DNA of 19,651 nucleotides from Deltaproteobacteria bacterium (GTDB lineage: Bacteria; Desulfobacterota; Desulfuromonadia; Desulfuromonadales; BM103). This document shows, one piece after another, positions 1-6,862 of this stretch. A model generated the notes under the pieces. It had not been told where the DNA came from, did no database searches, and saw only the letters and a list, made by a program, of their open reading frames with translations. The position numbers and the translations under genes are program-made. Where the stretch lies: positions 1-19,651 of the forward strand of contig JAGXHL010000044.1 in the NCBI GenBank assembly GCA_024636215.1, given 5' to 3'. Each line of letters starts with the position of its first letter. The first letter of the stretch is position 1.

Positions 1-72
1 GCGGGCAGCACTCCAGCGCTGTCCTTCAGCCAAAGGTCCGGTGACAGTTTCGTTTTTGTTGTTTGTTGTCAT
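1..72 (-). CDS. Probable transposase, N-terminal fragment (cut by window edge)
   Basis: A leftward reading frame opens at the ATG complementary to 70-72 and runs off the left edge. It gives 24 residues that begin MTTNNKNETVTG and continue PLAEGQRWSAAR. A GGAG ribosome binding site lies just upstream (complement of 79-82). The 'GQRWSA-R' opening resembles, from memory, the start of helix-turn-helix orfA-type transposases of IS3-like elements in deltaproteobacteria, where a 'K-R-x-VV-LRLLRGE' helix follows; that part is outside the window. The hairpin immediately upstream (83-120), shaped like an IS end, agrees with this. No catalytic residue is visible, so the family call is an inference. It could instead be an unrelated small protein. 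Confidence 0.55.
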   Translation of the reverse strand, partial: MTTNNKNETVTGPLAEGQRWSAAR

Positions 73-82
73 TATTAATCTC

Positions 83-120
83 CTTGGACACGGGGAGTTT
101 ACCCCAAATCAGTGTCCAAG
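83..120. mobile_element. Candidate insertion-sequence end: nested inverted repeat
   Basis: CTTGGACAC at 83-91 is a perfect 9-bp inverted repeat of GTGTCCAAG at 112-120. Inside it GGGG (92-95) can pair with CCCC (102-105). The outer edge on the gap side reads TGGACACT in the leftward direction, like the TG-starting termini of IS3-type elements. It sits directly in front of the leftward transposase-like start. The second end of the element and any target duplication are outside the window, so the boundary near 119-120 is inferred. Confidence 0.45.
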
Positions 121-160
121 AAAACTGGTGCCGCTATAGATTGAACTCCTGTCGATTAAG

Positions 161-1606
161 TTAAAAGGGGAATACCGGCAATTCCAGCCCGGCCAGCTTC
201 TGGGTCAGGCGTACCACCTGACTGCTGTAACCAAACTCATTATCGTACCAGACGTAGAGTACAATCCTGTCTTCAGCAACGATGGTCGATATCGAGTCAA
301 CGATGCCGGCATAGGTAGAACCGACAAAGTCACTGGAAACCGCTTCCGGAGAATTGGTGTAGTCAATCTGATTCTGCAGCGGCGAGTCGAGCGAGACGTC
401 ACGTAAATAGCTGTTGAGTTCTTCGCGGCTGACTGGCTTTTCCAAAGTCAGATTGAGAATTGCCAGCGAGACGTTGGGTGTCGGTACCCTGATCGCGTTT
501 CCGGTCAGTCTTCCGGTTAACTCGGGCAGAGCCTTGGCGATGGCGCTCGCAGCGCCGGTCTCGGTAATGACCATGTTAAGTGGCGCGCTGCGACCGCGGC
601 GGTGTTTATCGTGATAATTGTCAATCAGATTCTGATCGTTGGTGTATGAATGGCAGGTTTCGACGTGACCACTGATGACCCCGTAGCGGTCATTGACTGC
701 TTTCAGAACCGGTACGATGGCGTTGGTCGTGCAGCTGGCCGCCGAAAAGATCTTTTCATCTTCCGTCAGTAACTCGTTGTTGACACCAAACACCACGTTA
801 GGGACATCGCCCTTGCCCGGTGCCGTTAAAACAACCCTACTGATCCCTTTAGCTTGCAAGTGCCTTTCAAGGCCTTTGCGGTCACGCCATTTTCCAGTAT
901 TGTCGATCAAAATGGCATCCTGGATGCCATACTCTGTGTAATCGATCTGATCCGGAGCATCAGCATAAATGAGCCGGATCATGTTGCCGTTGGCGATAAT
1001 CGCATTCTCGTTTTCGTCGATGGTGATTGCGCCCTTGAACTGACCATGCACAGAATCGCGGCGCAGCAGACTGGCCCGTTTCATCAGATCGTCATCGCCG
1101 CCTTTACGGACCACGGCTGCACGCAAGCGCAGTTTGTCGCCACCGCCGGTTTTGTCGACCAGAATTCTGGCCAGCAGGCGACCGATCCGGCCGAAGCCGT
1201 AGAGGACGACATCACGGGGTTCGCTGAGTAGCGAGGTTTGTCCCGTGTTGACCTTTGCCAGTTCCTGACGGACAAAAGCCGTTATCTCCTGGCCGGGCTC
1301 CTGCGCCTGGAGACGCACGGTGAGCTTGCCGATATCAATCCTTGAAGGCGCCAGGTCAAGACTCTCCATGGCTTGTAAAACCGGAAAAGTGTCGCGTACA
1401 GAAAGCTCGTTTTCGAGGATCTGACGGGCGAAGCGGTGCGCTTTGAGGATGTCCACCATGGAGCCGTGGACCAGGCTGCGGCCATAGACGGTGGTCACGA
1501 TGCCATGATCGCGGTAGAGGCGTCCAACAAGCGGTAACATGGCTTCGGCAATCTCTTCGCGTTGTTTCCAGTCTGAAAAATATTCTTCATGCTTGTCCAG
1601 ATTCAT
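161..1606 (-). CDS. gap: Glyceraldehyde-3-phosphate dehydrogenase, long form with N-terminal extension
   Basis: Oxidises glyceraldehyde 3-phosphate to 1,3-bisphosphoglycerate (or the reverse in gluconeogenesis) with NAD(P), in the cytoplasm. The protein is 481 aa, against about 335 for classical GAPDH. The first roughly 130 residues are a mainly helical extension, as in a known long GAPDH subgroup. The Rossmann nucleotide loop YGFGRIG lies near residues 135-142. The catalytic cysteine is in SAASCTTNA (C292) and the catalytic histidine in HSYTNDQ (H319), followed by the conserved RRGRSAPLNM and TGAA stretches. I start at ATG 1606 because AAGGGA lies 8 bases upstream; an ATG 30 bases further out (1636) has no ribosome binding site. 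It is divergent from the aldolase gene, so two triose/hexose-phosphate enzymes share one 193-bp control region. Cofactor preference cannot be read reliably. Confidence 0.93.
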   Translation of the reverse strand: MNLDKHEEYFSDWKQREEIAEAMLPLVGRLYRDHGIVTTVYGRSLVHGSMVDILKAHRFARQILENELSVRDTFPVLQAMESLDLAPSRIDIGKLTVRLQAQEPGQEITAFVRQELAKVNTGQTSLLSEPRDVVLYGFGRIGRLLARILVDKTGGGDKLRLRAAVVRKGGDDDLMKRASLLRRDSVHGQFKGAITIDENENAIIANGNMIRLIYADAPDQIDYTEYGIQDAILIDNTGKWRDRKGLERHLQAKGISRVVLTAPGKGDVPNVVFGVNNELLTEDEKIFSAASCTTNAIVPVLKAVNDRYGVISGHVETCHSYTNDQNLIDNYHDKHRRGRSAPLNMVITETGAASAIAKALPELTGRLTGNAIRVPTPNVSLAILNLTLEKPVSREELNSYLRDVSLDSPLQNQIDYTNSPEAVSSDFVGSTYAGIVDSISTIVAEDRIVLYVWYDNEFGYSSQVVRLTQKLAGLELPVFPF

Positions 1607-1659
1607 TTTCTTTTCCCTTCTGCTGCGACTGTTCATGGTGGTTGTTTACAAAACGTCTA

Positions 1660-1688
1660 ATCCTAAAACATGGCGGGATGAGATGCAA
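1660..1688 (-). promoter_or_regulatory. Candidate sigma-70 promoter for the GAPDH gene
   Basis: On the minus strand TTGCAT (complement of 1683-1688) is followed after exactly 17 bp by TAGGAT (complement of 1660-1665). That predicts a start near 1652 and a leader of about 45 nt before the chosen ATG. It also places the alternative ATG at 1636 downstream of the start site, so it does not by itself decide between the two starts. Sequence match only. Confidence 0.4.
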
Positions 1689-1799
1689 CTGATACCGGAT
1701 TGATTCGCGGTGTTTGCTCTGGACTTGCTTTAAGTAAATTGATATTAAGGTATATTTATAGAACCATGACTGAAACATCCACAGGGAGGGTTATTGCTG

Positions 1800-2780
1800 A
1801 TGAGTGACAAGGTGCATTATTCAGAGCTGGGACTGGTCAATACTCGCGACATGTTTGCCAGGGCAATGGCTGGAGGCTACGCTATTCCTGCCTACAACTT
1901 TAATAATCTTGAGCAGTTACAGGCAATTGTGACCGCCTGTGTAGAAAGCCGTTCACCGGTGATCATTCAAGTCAGCAAGGGTGCACGTGAGTATGCCAAC
2001 GCCACGATGCTGCGCTATATGGCGATGGGGGCCGTGAAAATGGCTAAAGAGATGGGTATGGATCTCCCTGTCTGCCTGCACCTGGATCACGGTGATTCTT
2101 TCGACATCTGCAAAGCTTGTGTCGATAATGGTTTTTCTTCGGTCATGATCGATGGCTCGCATCTGCCTTATGAAGAGAATGTTGCCCTGACCAGAAAGGT
2201 CGTTGAGTATGCCCATCAGTTCGATGTGACGGTTGAAGGTGAACTCGGCGTACTGGCCGGCATCGAGGACGATGTCCAGGCTGAAGTATCGACCTATACC
2301 AAACCGGAAGAGGTCGAGGATTTTGTCAAGAAGACCGGTGTCGACTCTTTGGCGATTTCCATCGGCACCAGTCACGGCGCCTTCAAGTTCAAACTGAAAG
2401 AGGGTGAAGAGGTCCCGCCGCTGCGTTTCGATATCCTTGACGAGGTCGAGAAACGCATTCCCGGTTTCCCTATTGTCCTCCACGGCGCTTCGAGCGTTGT
2501 ACCGGAATACGTGGACCTGATCAATCAGTATGGCGGCAAGATGGAAGGTGCTATCGGTGTATCGGAAGAGCAGTTGCGCCGGGCCGCCAAAAGCGCTGTC
2601 TGCAAAATCAACATCGACTCCGACGGCCGCCTGGTGGTCACGGCCAAGGTCCGCGAGTATCTGGCCAACCATCCCGGCGAATTCGACCCCCGCAAATACC
2701 TTGGCGCAGCACGCAAGGAACTTGTTAAGCTGCTTAACCACAAGAATGAGGCTGTGTTGGGGAGTGCCGGCAAAGCTTAA
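1800..2780 (+). CDS. fba: Class II fructose-bisphosphate aldolase
   Basis: Zinc-dependent aldolase that interconverts fructose 1,6-bisphosphate with glyceraldehyde 3-phosphate and dihydroxyacetone phosphate in glycolysis and gluconeogenesis. It is 326 aa, a normal class II length. Visible signatures are HLDHG (residues 94-98, with the first metal histidine and catalytic aspartate region), GFSSVMIDGSHLPYEEN with the class II phosphate/active-site loop, GTSHGAFK (189 onward, second metal histidine) and VLHGASSV (226 onward, third metal histidine), then KINIDSDGR for phosphate binding. The ATG at 1800 is chosen because GGGAGG lies 9 bases upstream; the in-frame TTG at 1794 is too close to it. 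A strong hairpin terminator follows. It is divergent from the GAPDH gene, so coordinate expression of the two is plausible. Confidence 0.96.
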   Translation: MSDKVHYSELGLVNTRDMFARAMAGGYAIPAYNFNNLEQLQAIVTACVESRSPVIIQVSKGAREYANATMLRYMAMGAVKMAKEMGMDLPVCLHLDHGDSFDICKACVDNGFSSVMIDGSHLPYEENVALTRKVVEYAHQFDVTVEGELGVLAGIEDDVQAEVSTYTKPEEVEDFVKKTGVDSLAISIGTSHGAFKFKLKEGEEVPPLRFDILDEVEKRIPGFPIVLHGASSVVPEYVDLINQYGGKMEGAIGVSEEQLRRAAKSAVCKINIDSDGRLVVTAKVREYLANHPGEFDPRKYLGAARKELVKLLNHKNEAVLGSAGKA

Positions 2781-2832
2781 AAGAAAGATGCGCGGGACGC
2801 GGAATGCGTGGCGCGAGAAATCGATAAACAGA

Positions 2833-2866
2833 TACAGAGCCGCTCAGGAAACTGAGCGGCTCTGTA
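2833..2866. terminator. Bidirectional hairpin terminator between aldolase and ChaN-like genes
   Basis: A perfect 15-bp stem (2833-2847 with 2852-2866, core GAGCCGCTCAG) is closed by a GAAA tetraloop. TATTTG follows on the plus strand, and a short T/A-rich flank lies on the other side. It sits between the 3' ends of two convergent genes, so it probably ends transcription from both. The T-tract is short, but the GNRA-looped stem is very stable. Confidence 0.85.
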
Positions 2867-2898
2867 TTTGATGGTTTGTGTCTCCAAGATTATGAAGC

Positions 2899-4152
2899 TT
2901 ATTTCTTGTGACGACCCTCCACGCCATGACTGTCTGGTTTCGGTAGGGGTTTGAAGGTTACATCGAGTTTGATTCGCTCACCTTTTCTTTCGACAAGTAG
3001 TGTTGCCTGGTCACCACTGACGCGTTGTTGAACTTCGTAGATCATATCAAAGCTATCTTCGACAGCAACTTGTCCTATTGAAATGAGGATATCTCCCGCC
3101 AGAACCCCAGCCTGATCAGCCGTTGACCCCGGCACAACCGTTTCAACGACAACCTTGCCATCGGTTTCCTTCATGCGTACGCCTAGTTTGACAGGTTCAC
3201 CGGGAAGACTCTCGTATTCCGTATAAACCAGATAGTCGTAGGCAGGCATGGGAAAACGCGGCATGTCGACATTCATCAGTTTGTCCTGCTTGTTTGCGGG
3301 GACGACCAGCTCGCGACTGCCCACCAGCATATAAGAGGTTGGCAGACGGCGGTAGACGCGTCTGGGGATGCCGAAGCCATAACGGACGTGGTTGCCGCCA
3401 GCCATGACCACCATGCGGTGCTCTGGTCCTTGCTCTTGCATGACGCGTGCGACATTTTCAGCCATGGTTTCATCCCATAAGGTCTGGATGCGTAAAAAGC
3501 CGTCGAGCATCGCCTTGCCACTGCGGTGGTCGGCATAGATCGCCTTGGCCATGGCCAGCTGGTAGGGGTCTTCCAGGTCGATCTCCGGAAGCCGGGCGCG
3601 AACCTCTTCGTCCAGGTTATCAAATGAAGTTCTGCCAACCTGCTTGACCAGCTCACGGGTTGCGTTCAAGCCGATAACGGGGATCTGGTGCTCACGTGCG
3701 TAATTCAGGATGTCGCGGTAATAGGCATAGTCCATGCTCCAGTTGTTGAACCATTGCGAATTTTTCAAAAATTCTTTATCGCTGAGCTCCCCTGCTGTCC
3801 ATTGATCGAGAGCTTCCTGCTGCCCGGAGTTGAACATCTCCAGGCCCAGGCTGATTTGCCCGGGATAACGTTCCGCCATGGCTCTCAGGACGTCAAGCTC
3901 CAGGCGATGAGACGCCGGGTTGTCGTGCGTCTCCCCGACATAGATGATGCGTGCATCTGTTATGGCAGACAGCATCTGCTCCTGGCTGATTTTAACACCG
4001 GTGGGCAGGTGATAAATATCTCCGACGACCGGGTTCTCGGCTGGATAGGGTGCTTCAGAGTTGCCAATCGGTTGTTGCGTCATGGTGCAGGCCGTTAATG
4101 AAAGGAATGTTAGGCTATAAATAAGAGGCAGAACGTTGATTCGCATGGTCAT
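2899..4152 (-). CDS. ChaN-like haem-binding lipoprotein with C-terminal PDZ domain
   Basis: A 417-aa precursor. The first 22 residues are a lipoprotein signal ending in the lipobox LTA-C (Cys22). Residue +2 is Thr, not Asp, which favours the outer membrane. The middle is a ChaN/DUF399 domain: IIYVGETHDN, LGLEMFNSGQQ, FNNWSMDYAYYRDIL, IPVIGLNA and VVMAGGNHVRYGFGIP. Family members studied in Campylobacter bind haem and are linked to iron uptake. The last 100 or so residues look like a PDZ domain (GVRMKETDGKVVVETVVPGS, then AGVLAGDILISIG). I start at 4152 because the signal peptide begins there; an upstream in-frame start at 4221 would add a non-hydrophobic leader. The ribosome binding site is weak (GGAATTAAAG). 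No iron gene is nearby, so haem as ligand is inferred from the family. Confidence 0.85.
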   Translation of the reverse strand: MTMRINVLPLIYSLTFLSLTACTMTQQPIGNSEAPYPAENPVVGDIYHLPTGVKISQEQMLSAITDARIIYVGETHDNPASHRLELDVLRAMAERYPGQISLGLEMFNSGQQEALDQWTAGELSDKEFLKNSQWFNNWSMDYAYYRDILNYAREHQIPVIGLNATRELVKQVGRTSFDNLDEEVRARLPEIDLEDPYQLAMAKAIYADHRSGKAMLDGFLRIQTLWDETMAENVARVMQEQGPEHRMVVMAGGNHVRYGFGIPRRVYRRLPTSYMLVGSRELVVPANKQDKLMNVDMPRFPMPAYDYLVYTEYESLPGEPVKLGVRMKETDGKVVVETVVPGSTADQAGVLAGDILISIGQVAVEDSFDMIYEVQQRVSGDQATLLVERKGERIKLDVTFKPLPKPDSHGVEGRHKK

Positions 4153-4364
4153 CTTTAATTCCGTGTTAAGGCTGATATGATTGTAGTGGCTTGAATTGAC
4201 AGTAATTAAACCATACCTCATCAGAATGGCCAGGGGAATCGGATTTTTAAAGTGTCTTTACTGGTTTTTCTGTTGACAAAAGATAAGGGTTAGGGAGAAA
4301 AGGACTGTTTAACCTTTGACTTCTGAAACCCGAGTTCTTGAGCAAGCCTCAAAGGAGTTGCGAC

Positions 4365-5561
4365 ATGAGTAAAGTCCTGATTATTGGTGCCGGCGGCGTC
4401 GGTGGCGTTGTTGTCCACAAATGCGCACAACGCCCGGATATCTTCTCTTCTATAACCCTTGCTTCGCGAACCAAAGCCAAATGCGATGCGATCGCTGCGG
4501 AGATCAAGATCACCGAGATTAAAACGGCCCGGGTCGATGCTGATAAGGTGTCTGAACTGGTAGCCCTGATCCGTCAGGAAGAGCCGCAGCTGGTCATCAA
4601 CGTAGCGCTTCCTTATCAGGATTTGACGATCATGGATGCCTGCCTGGAAGCCGGGGTCGATTATCTCGATACGGCTAACTACGAGCCACCCGATACGGCG
4701 AAATTCGAATATCGCTGGCAATGGGAGTATCAGGAGCGTTTTCGTAAAAAGGGTCTGATGGCCTTGCTCGGCAGTGGCTTTGATCCGGGCATGACCAATG
4801 TTTATACGGCCCTGGCCGCAAAAAACTACCTCGATGAAGTACAGGAGATTGATATCATCGACGCCAACGCCGGTGACCACGGTCAACCCTTTGCCACCAA
4901 CTTCAACCCGGAGATCAATATTCGTGAAGTGACAGCCACCTGCAGACACTGGGAGGATGGGAACTGGGTGGAGAGCGAGGCTTTGGCGACCAGGCGAACC
5001 TTCGACTTTCCTGAAGGTATCGGCCCGATGAACATCTATCGCATGTACCACGAAGAAATGGAGTCGCTGGTCAAGCATATTCCGACCATCAAAAAGGCCC
5101 AGTTCTGGATGACCTTTTCCGATAACTATCTCAAGCATCTTGAGGTCCTCCAGAATGTCGGCATGACGCGTATCGATGAAGTTGACTACAATGGCCAGAA
5201 AATCGTGCCTTTACAGTTCCTCAAAGCGGTGCTGCCCGACCCGGGTTCGCTCGGTCCTTTAACCAAGGGGCGCACCTGCATCGGCGTGATCGCCCGAGGG
5301 CTCAAGGATGGCCAGCGCAGGCAGGTCTATATCTACAATATCTGCGATCATGAAAAATGTTATGCCGAGGTCAACTCCCAGGCGATCAGTTACACCACAG
5401 GTGTTCCGGCTGTGGCTGGGGGCATCATGATGCTGACCGGCAAGTGGCACAAGCCAGGCGTGTGGAACATGGAGCAATTTGATCCGCAACCGTTCCTGGA
5501 TGAAGTCGGGCCGATGGGTCTGCCGTATGAAGTGGTTGAAGGCGAATGGCCGGAACTTTAG
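4365..5561 (+). CDS. Carboxynorspermidine / carboxyspermidine synthase (saccharopine dehydrogenase family)
   Basis: Reductively condenses aspartate semialdehyde with a diamine (diaminopropane or putrescine) to give carboxynorspermidine or carboxyspermidine, using NADPH. The 398-aa length fits the family. It starts with a Rossmann loop VLIIGAGGVGGVV and continues with the family stretches LDTANYEPPDTAKFEY, LLGSGFDPGMTNVY, DANAGDHGQPFATNF and GPMNIYRMYHEEMESL. The ATG has AAAGGAG 7 bases upstream; an in-frame TTG at 4338 lacks such a site. It is the first gene of a polyamine cluster, only 28 bp before the decarboxylase that takes its product. The amine acceptor cannot be told from sequence; because the third gene makes agmatine, agmatine itself is also possible. 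Saccharopine dehydrogenase is unlikely given the neighbours. Confidence 0.9.
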   Translation: MSKVLIIGAGGVGGVVVHKCAQRPDIFSSITLASRTKAKCDAIAAEIKITEIKTARVDADKVSELVALIRQEEPQLVINVALPYQDLTIMDACLEAGVDYLDTANYEPPDTAKFEYRWQWEYQERFRKKGLMALLGSGFDPGMTNVYTALAAKNYLDEVQEIDIIDANAGDHGQPFATNFNPEINIREVTATCRHWEDGNWVESEALATRRTFDFPEGIGPMNIYRMYHEEMESLVKHIPTIKKAQFWMTFSDNYLKHLEVLQNVGMTRIDEVDYNGQKIVPLQFLKAVLPDPGSLGPLTKGRTCIGVIARGLKDGQRRQVYIYNICDHEKCYAEVNSQAISYTTGVPAVAGGIMMLTGKWHKPGVWNMEQFDPQPFLDEVGPMGLPYEVVEGEWPEL

Positions 5562-5589
5562 GGCTGTTGATTAGACTTCGAGGTTAAAG

Positions 5590-6744
5590 TTGACTGGTAT
5601 CGACATCCCGAAAATTCTCGAACTCGCCCCGTCGCCGGCTTACGTCGTTGATCTTGGCCGTTTGCGTCATAACCTGGCCATCCTCGATGAGGTGCAGCAA
5701 CGCAGCGGTGCAAAGATTCTCATGGCGCTGAAGGCCTTTGCCATGTGGAGGACCTTTCCGCTGATTCGCGAGACCTTGCAGGGGGTCTGTGCGTCTTCGC
5801 CCTGGGAAGCACAGCTCGGTCGTGATAAGTTCGGTGGCGAGGTCCACTCCTTTGCCGCGGCCTTCAAGGAGAGTGATATCCTCGAGCTGCTGTCGATCTC
5901 GGATCATCTGGTCTTTAACTCCTTCAACCAGTTGCAAAGATTTCGGCCCTTGTGGGAAAAACAGCAGGGCAGGGTGTCGATCGGGTTGCGGGTTAACCCT
6001 GAGCACTCCGAGGGGCATACCGAACTTTACGACCCTTGTGCGCCAAACTCACGGCTGGGCATCAAGCGGAATGAGTTTGATGGCAAGTCACTGGATGGCA
6101 TTGACGGCCTGCATTTTCACACGCTCTGCGAGCATCTTTTCGAACCCCTGGCGCGAACCGCTGACGTCTTTGAACAGAAATTTGGTGAATTTTTGCCGCA
6201 GCTGAAATGGCTCAACTTTGGCGGGGGGCACCACATCACCCGCGAAGGTTACGATATCGATGGTCTGGTTGAACTGATCAAATATTTCAAAGCAAAATAC
6301 AACCTTGAGGTCTACCTTGAGCCGGGGGAAGCGATTGTCATAGGCACCGGTCTGCTGGTTGGTGAGGTCCTGGATGTTGTGCCTGGAGCAATCGAGACGG
6401 CGATCCTTGATGTCTCGGCCACCTGTCACATGCCGGATATCCTCGAGATGCCTTACCGGCCTGAAATCAAGGATGGCTATGATCCCGGTGTCAAGGCGCA
6501 CAGCTATCGCCTCGGTGGCCCCTCATGTCTGGCCGGTGATATCATCGGCGACTGGTCCTTCGAGCATAAGTTGGCCCCCGGTGACCGACTGGCGTTTCTC
6601 GACATGGCCCACTACACCATGGTCAAAACTACCACCTTCAACGGCATCCAGCATCCGCACCTCTGTACGTTCGAGCCGGAAACCGGGGAGTTGACGGTGG
6701 TACGCAGCTTCGGCTACGAGGATTTCCGTAATCGGCTGTCGTGA
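5590..6744 (+). CDS. nspC: Carboxynorspermidine / carboxyspermidine decarboxylase
   Basis: PLP-dependent fold-III decarboxylase that removes the carboxylate from carboxynorspermidine or carboxyspermidine to give norspermidine or spermidine. It is 384 aa. The PLP lysine is in LMALKAF (K48). HFHTLCE, FGGGHH (210-215) and EPGEA (244-248) form the cofactor-phosphate sites; SATCHMPD (about 276-283) and GGPSCLAGD (catalytic Cys313) complete the active site. The start is TTG: an in-frame TAG lies 18 bases upstream, GAGG sits 6 bases before the TTG, and the first in-frame ATG would remove the N-terminal strand just ahead of K48. It follows the synthase by 28 bp, surely in one transcript. The symbol follows the Vibrio gene; the exact substrate is inferred. 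Confidence 0.92.
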   Translation: MTGIDIPKILELAPSPAYVVDLGRLRHNLAILDEVQQRSGAKILMALKAFAMWRTFPLIRETLQGVCASSPWEAQLGRDKFGGEVHSFAAAFKESDILELLSISDHLVFNSFNQLQRFRPLWEKQQGRVSIGLRVNPEHSEGHTELYDPCAPNSRLGIKRNEFDGKSLDGIDGLHFHTLCEHLFEPLARTADVFEQKFGEFLPQLKWLNFGGGHHITREGYDIDGLVELIKYFKAKYNLEVYLEPGEAIVIGTGLLVGEVLDVVPGAIETAILDVSATCHMPDILEMPYRPEIKDGYDPGVKAHSYRLGGPSCLAGDIIGDWSFEHKLAPGDRLAFLDMAHYTMVKTTTFNGIQHPHLCTFEPETGELTVVRSFGYEDFRNRLS

Positions 6745-6810
6745 AAACCGGATGAATTGGCATCTGCGATGCCGTTGATTGGGCTGTCGTCCGTTGAAAT
6801 GTTAAACAAA

Positions 6811-6848
6811 TCAACGCCTCAACAATTCAACAATTCAACAATCAACAG
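6811..6848 (+). repeat. Short tandem array (TCAACAAT type) directly in front of speA
   Basis: Units of 8 then 7 bp: TCAACGCC, TCAACAAT, TCAACAAT, TCAACAA, TCAACAG. The array ends at 6848, and AAAAGG, the speA ribosome binding site, begins at 6849. A short partly complementary stretch (CGTTGAAATGTT, near 6792-6803) lies upstream. It belongs to the same family as the arrays before purH and purE, with A replacing G in the CAACGATT unit. Confidence 0.75.
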
Positions 6849-6862
6849 AAAAGGCTTCACTT

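Noticed and set aside
1953..2741. 262-codon minus-strand open frame opposite the aldolase gene
   Set aside because: It lies entirely antisense to a gene with unmistakable class II aldolase motifs and shows no recognisable domain.
4273..4301. TTGACA at 4273 as a promoter for the polyamine cluster
   Set aside because: The -35 is perfect but no acceptable -10 lies at 16-18 bp, so it is not listed as a feature.
4290..5138. 282-codon minus-strand open frame opposite carboxynorspermidine synthase
   Set aside because: Antisense shadow; the plus-strand frame has the Rossmann and family motifs and a good ribosome binding site.
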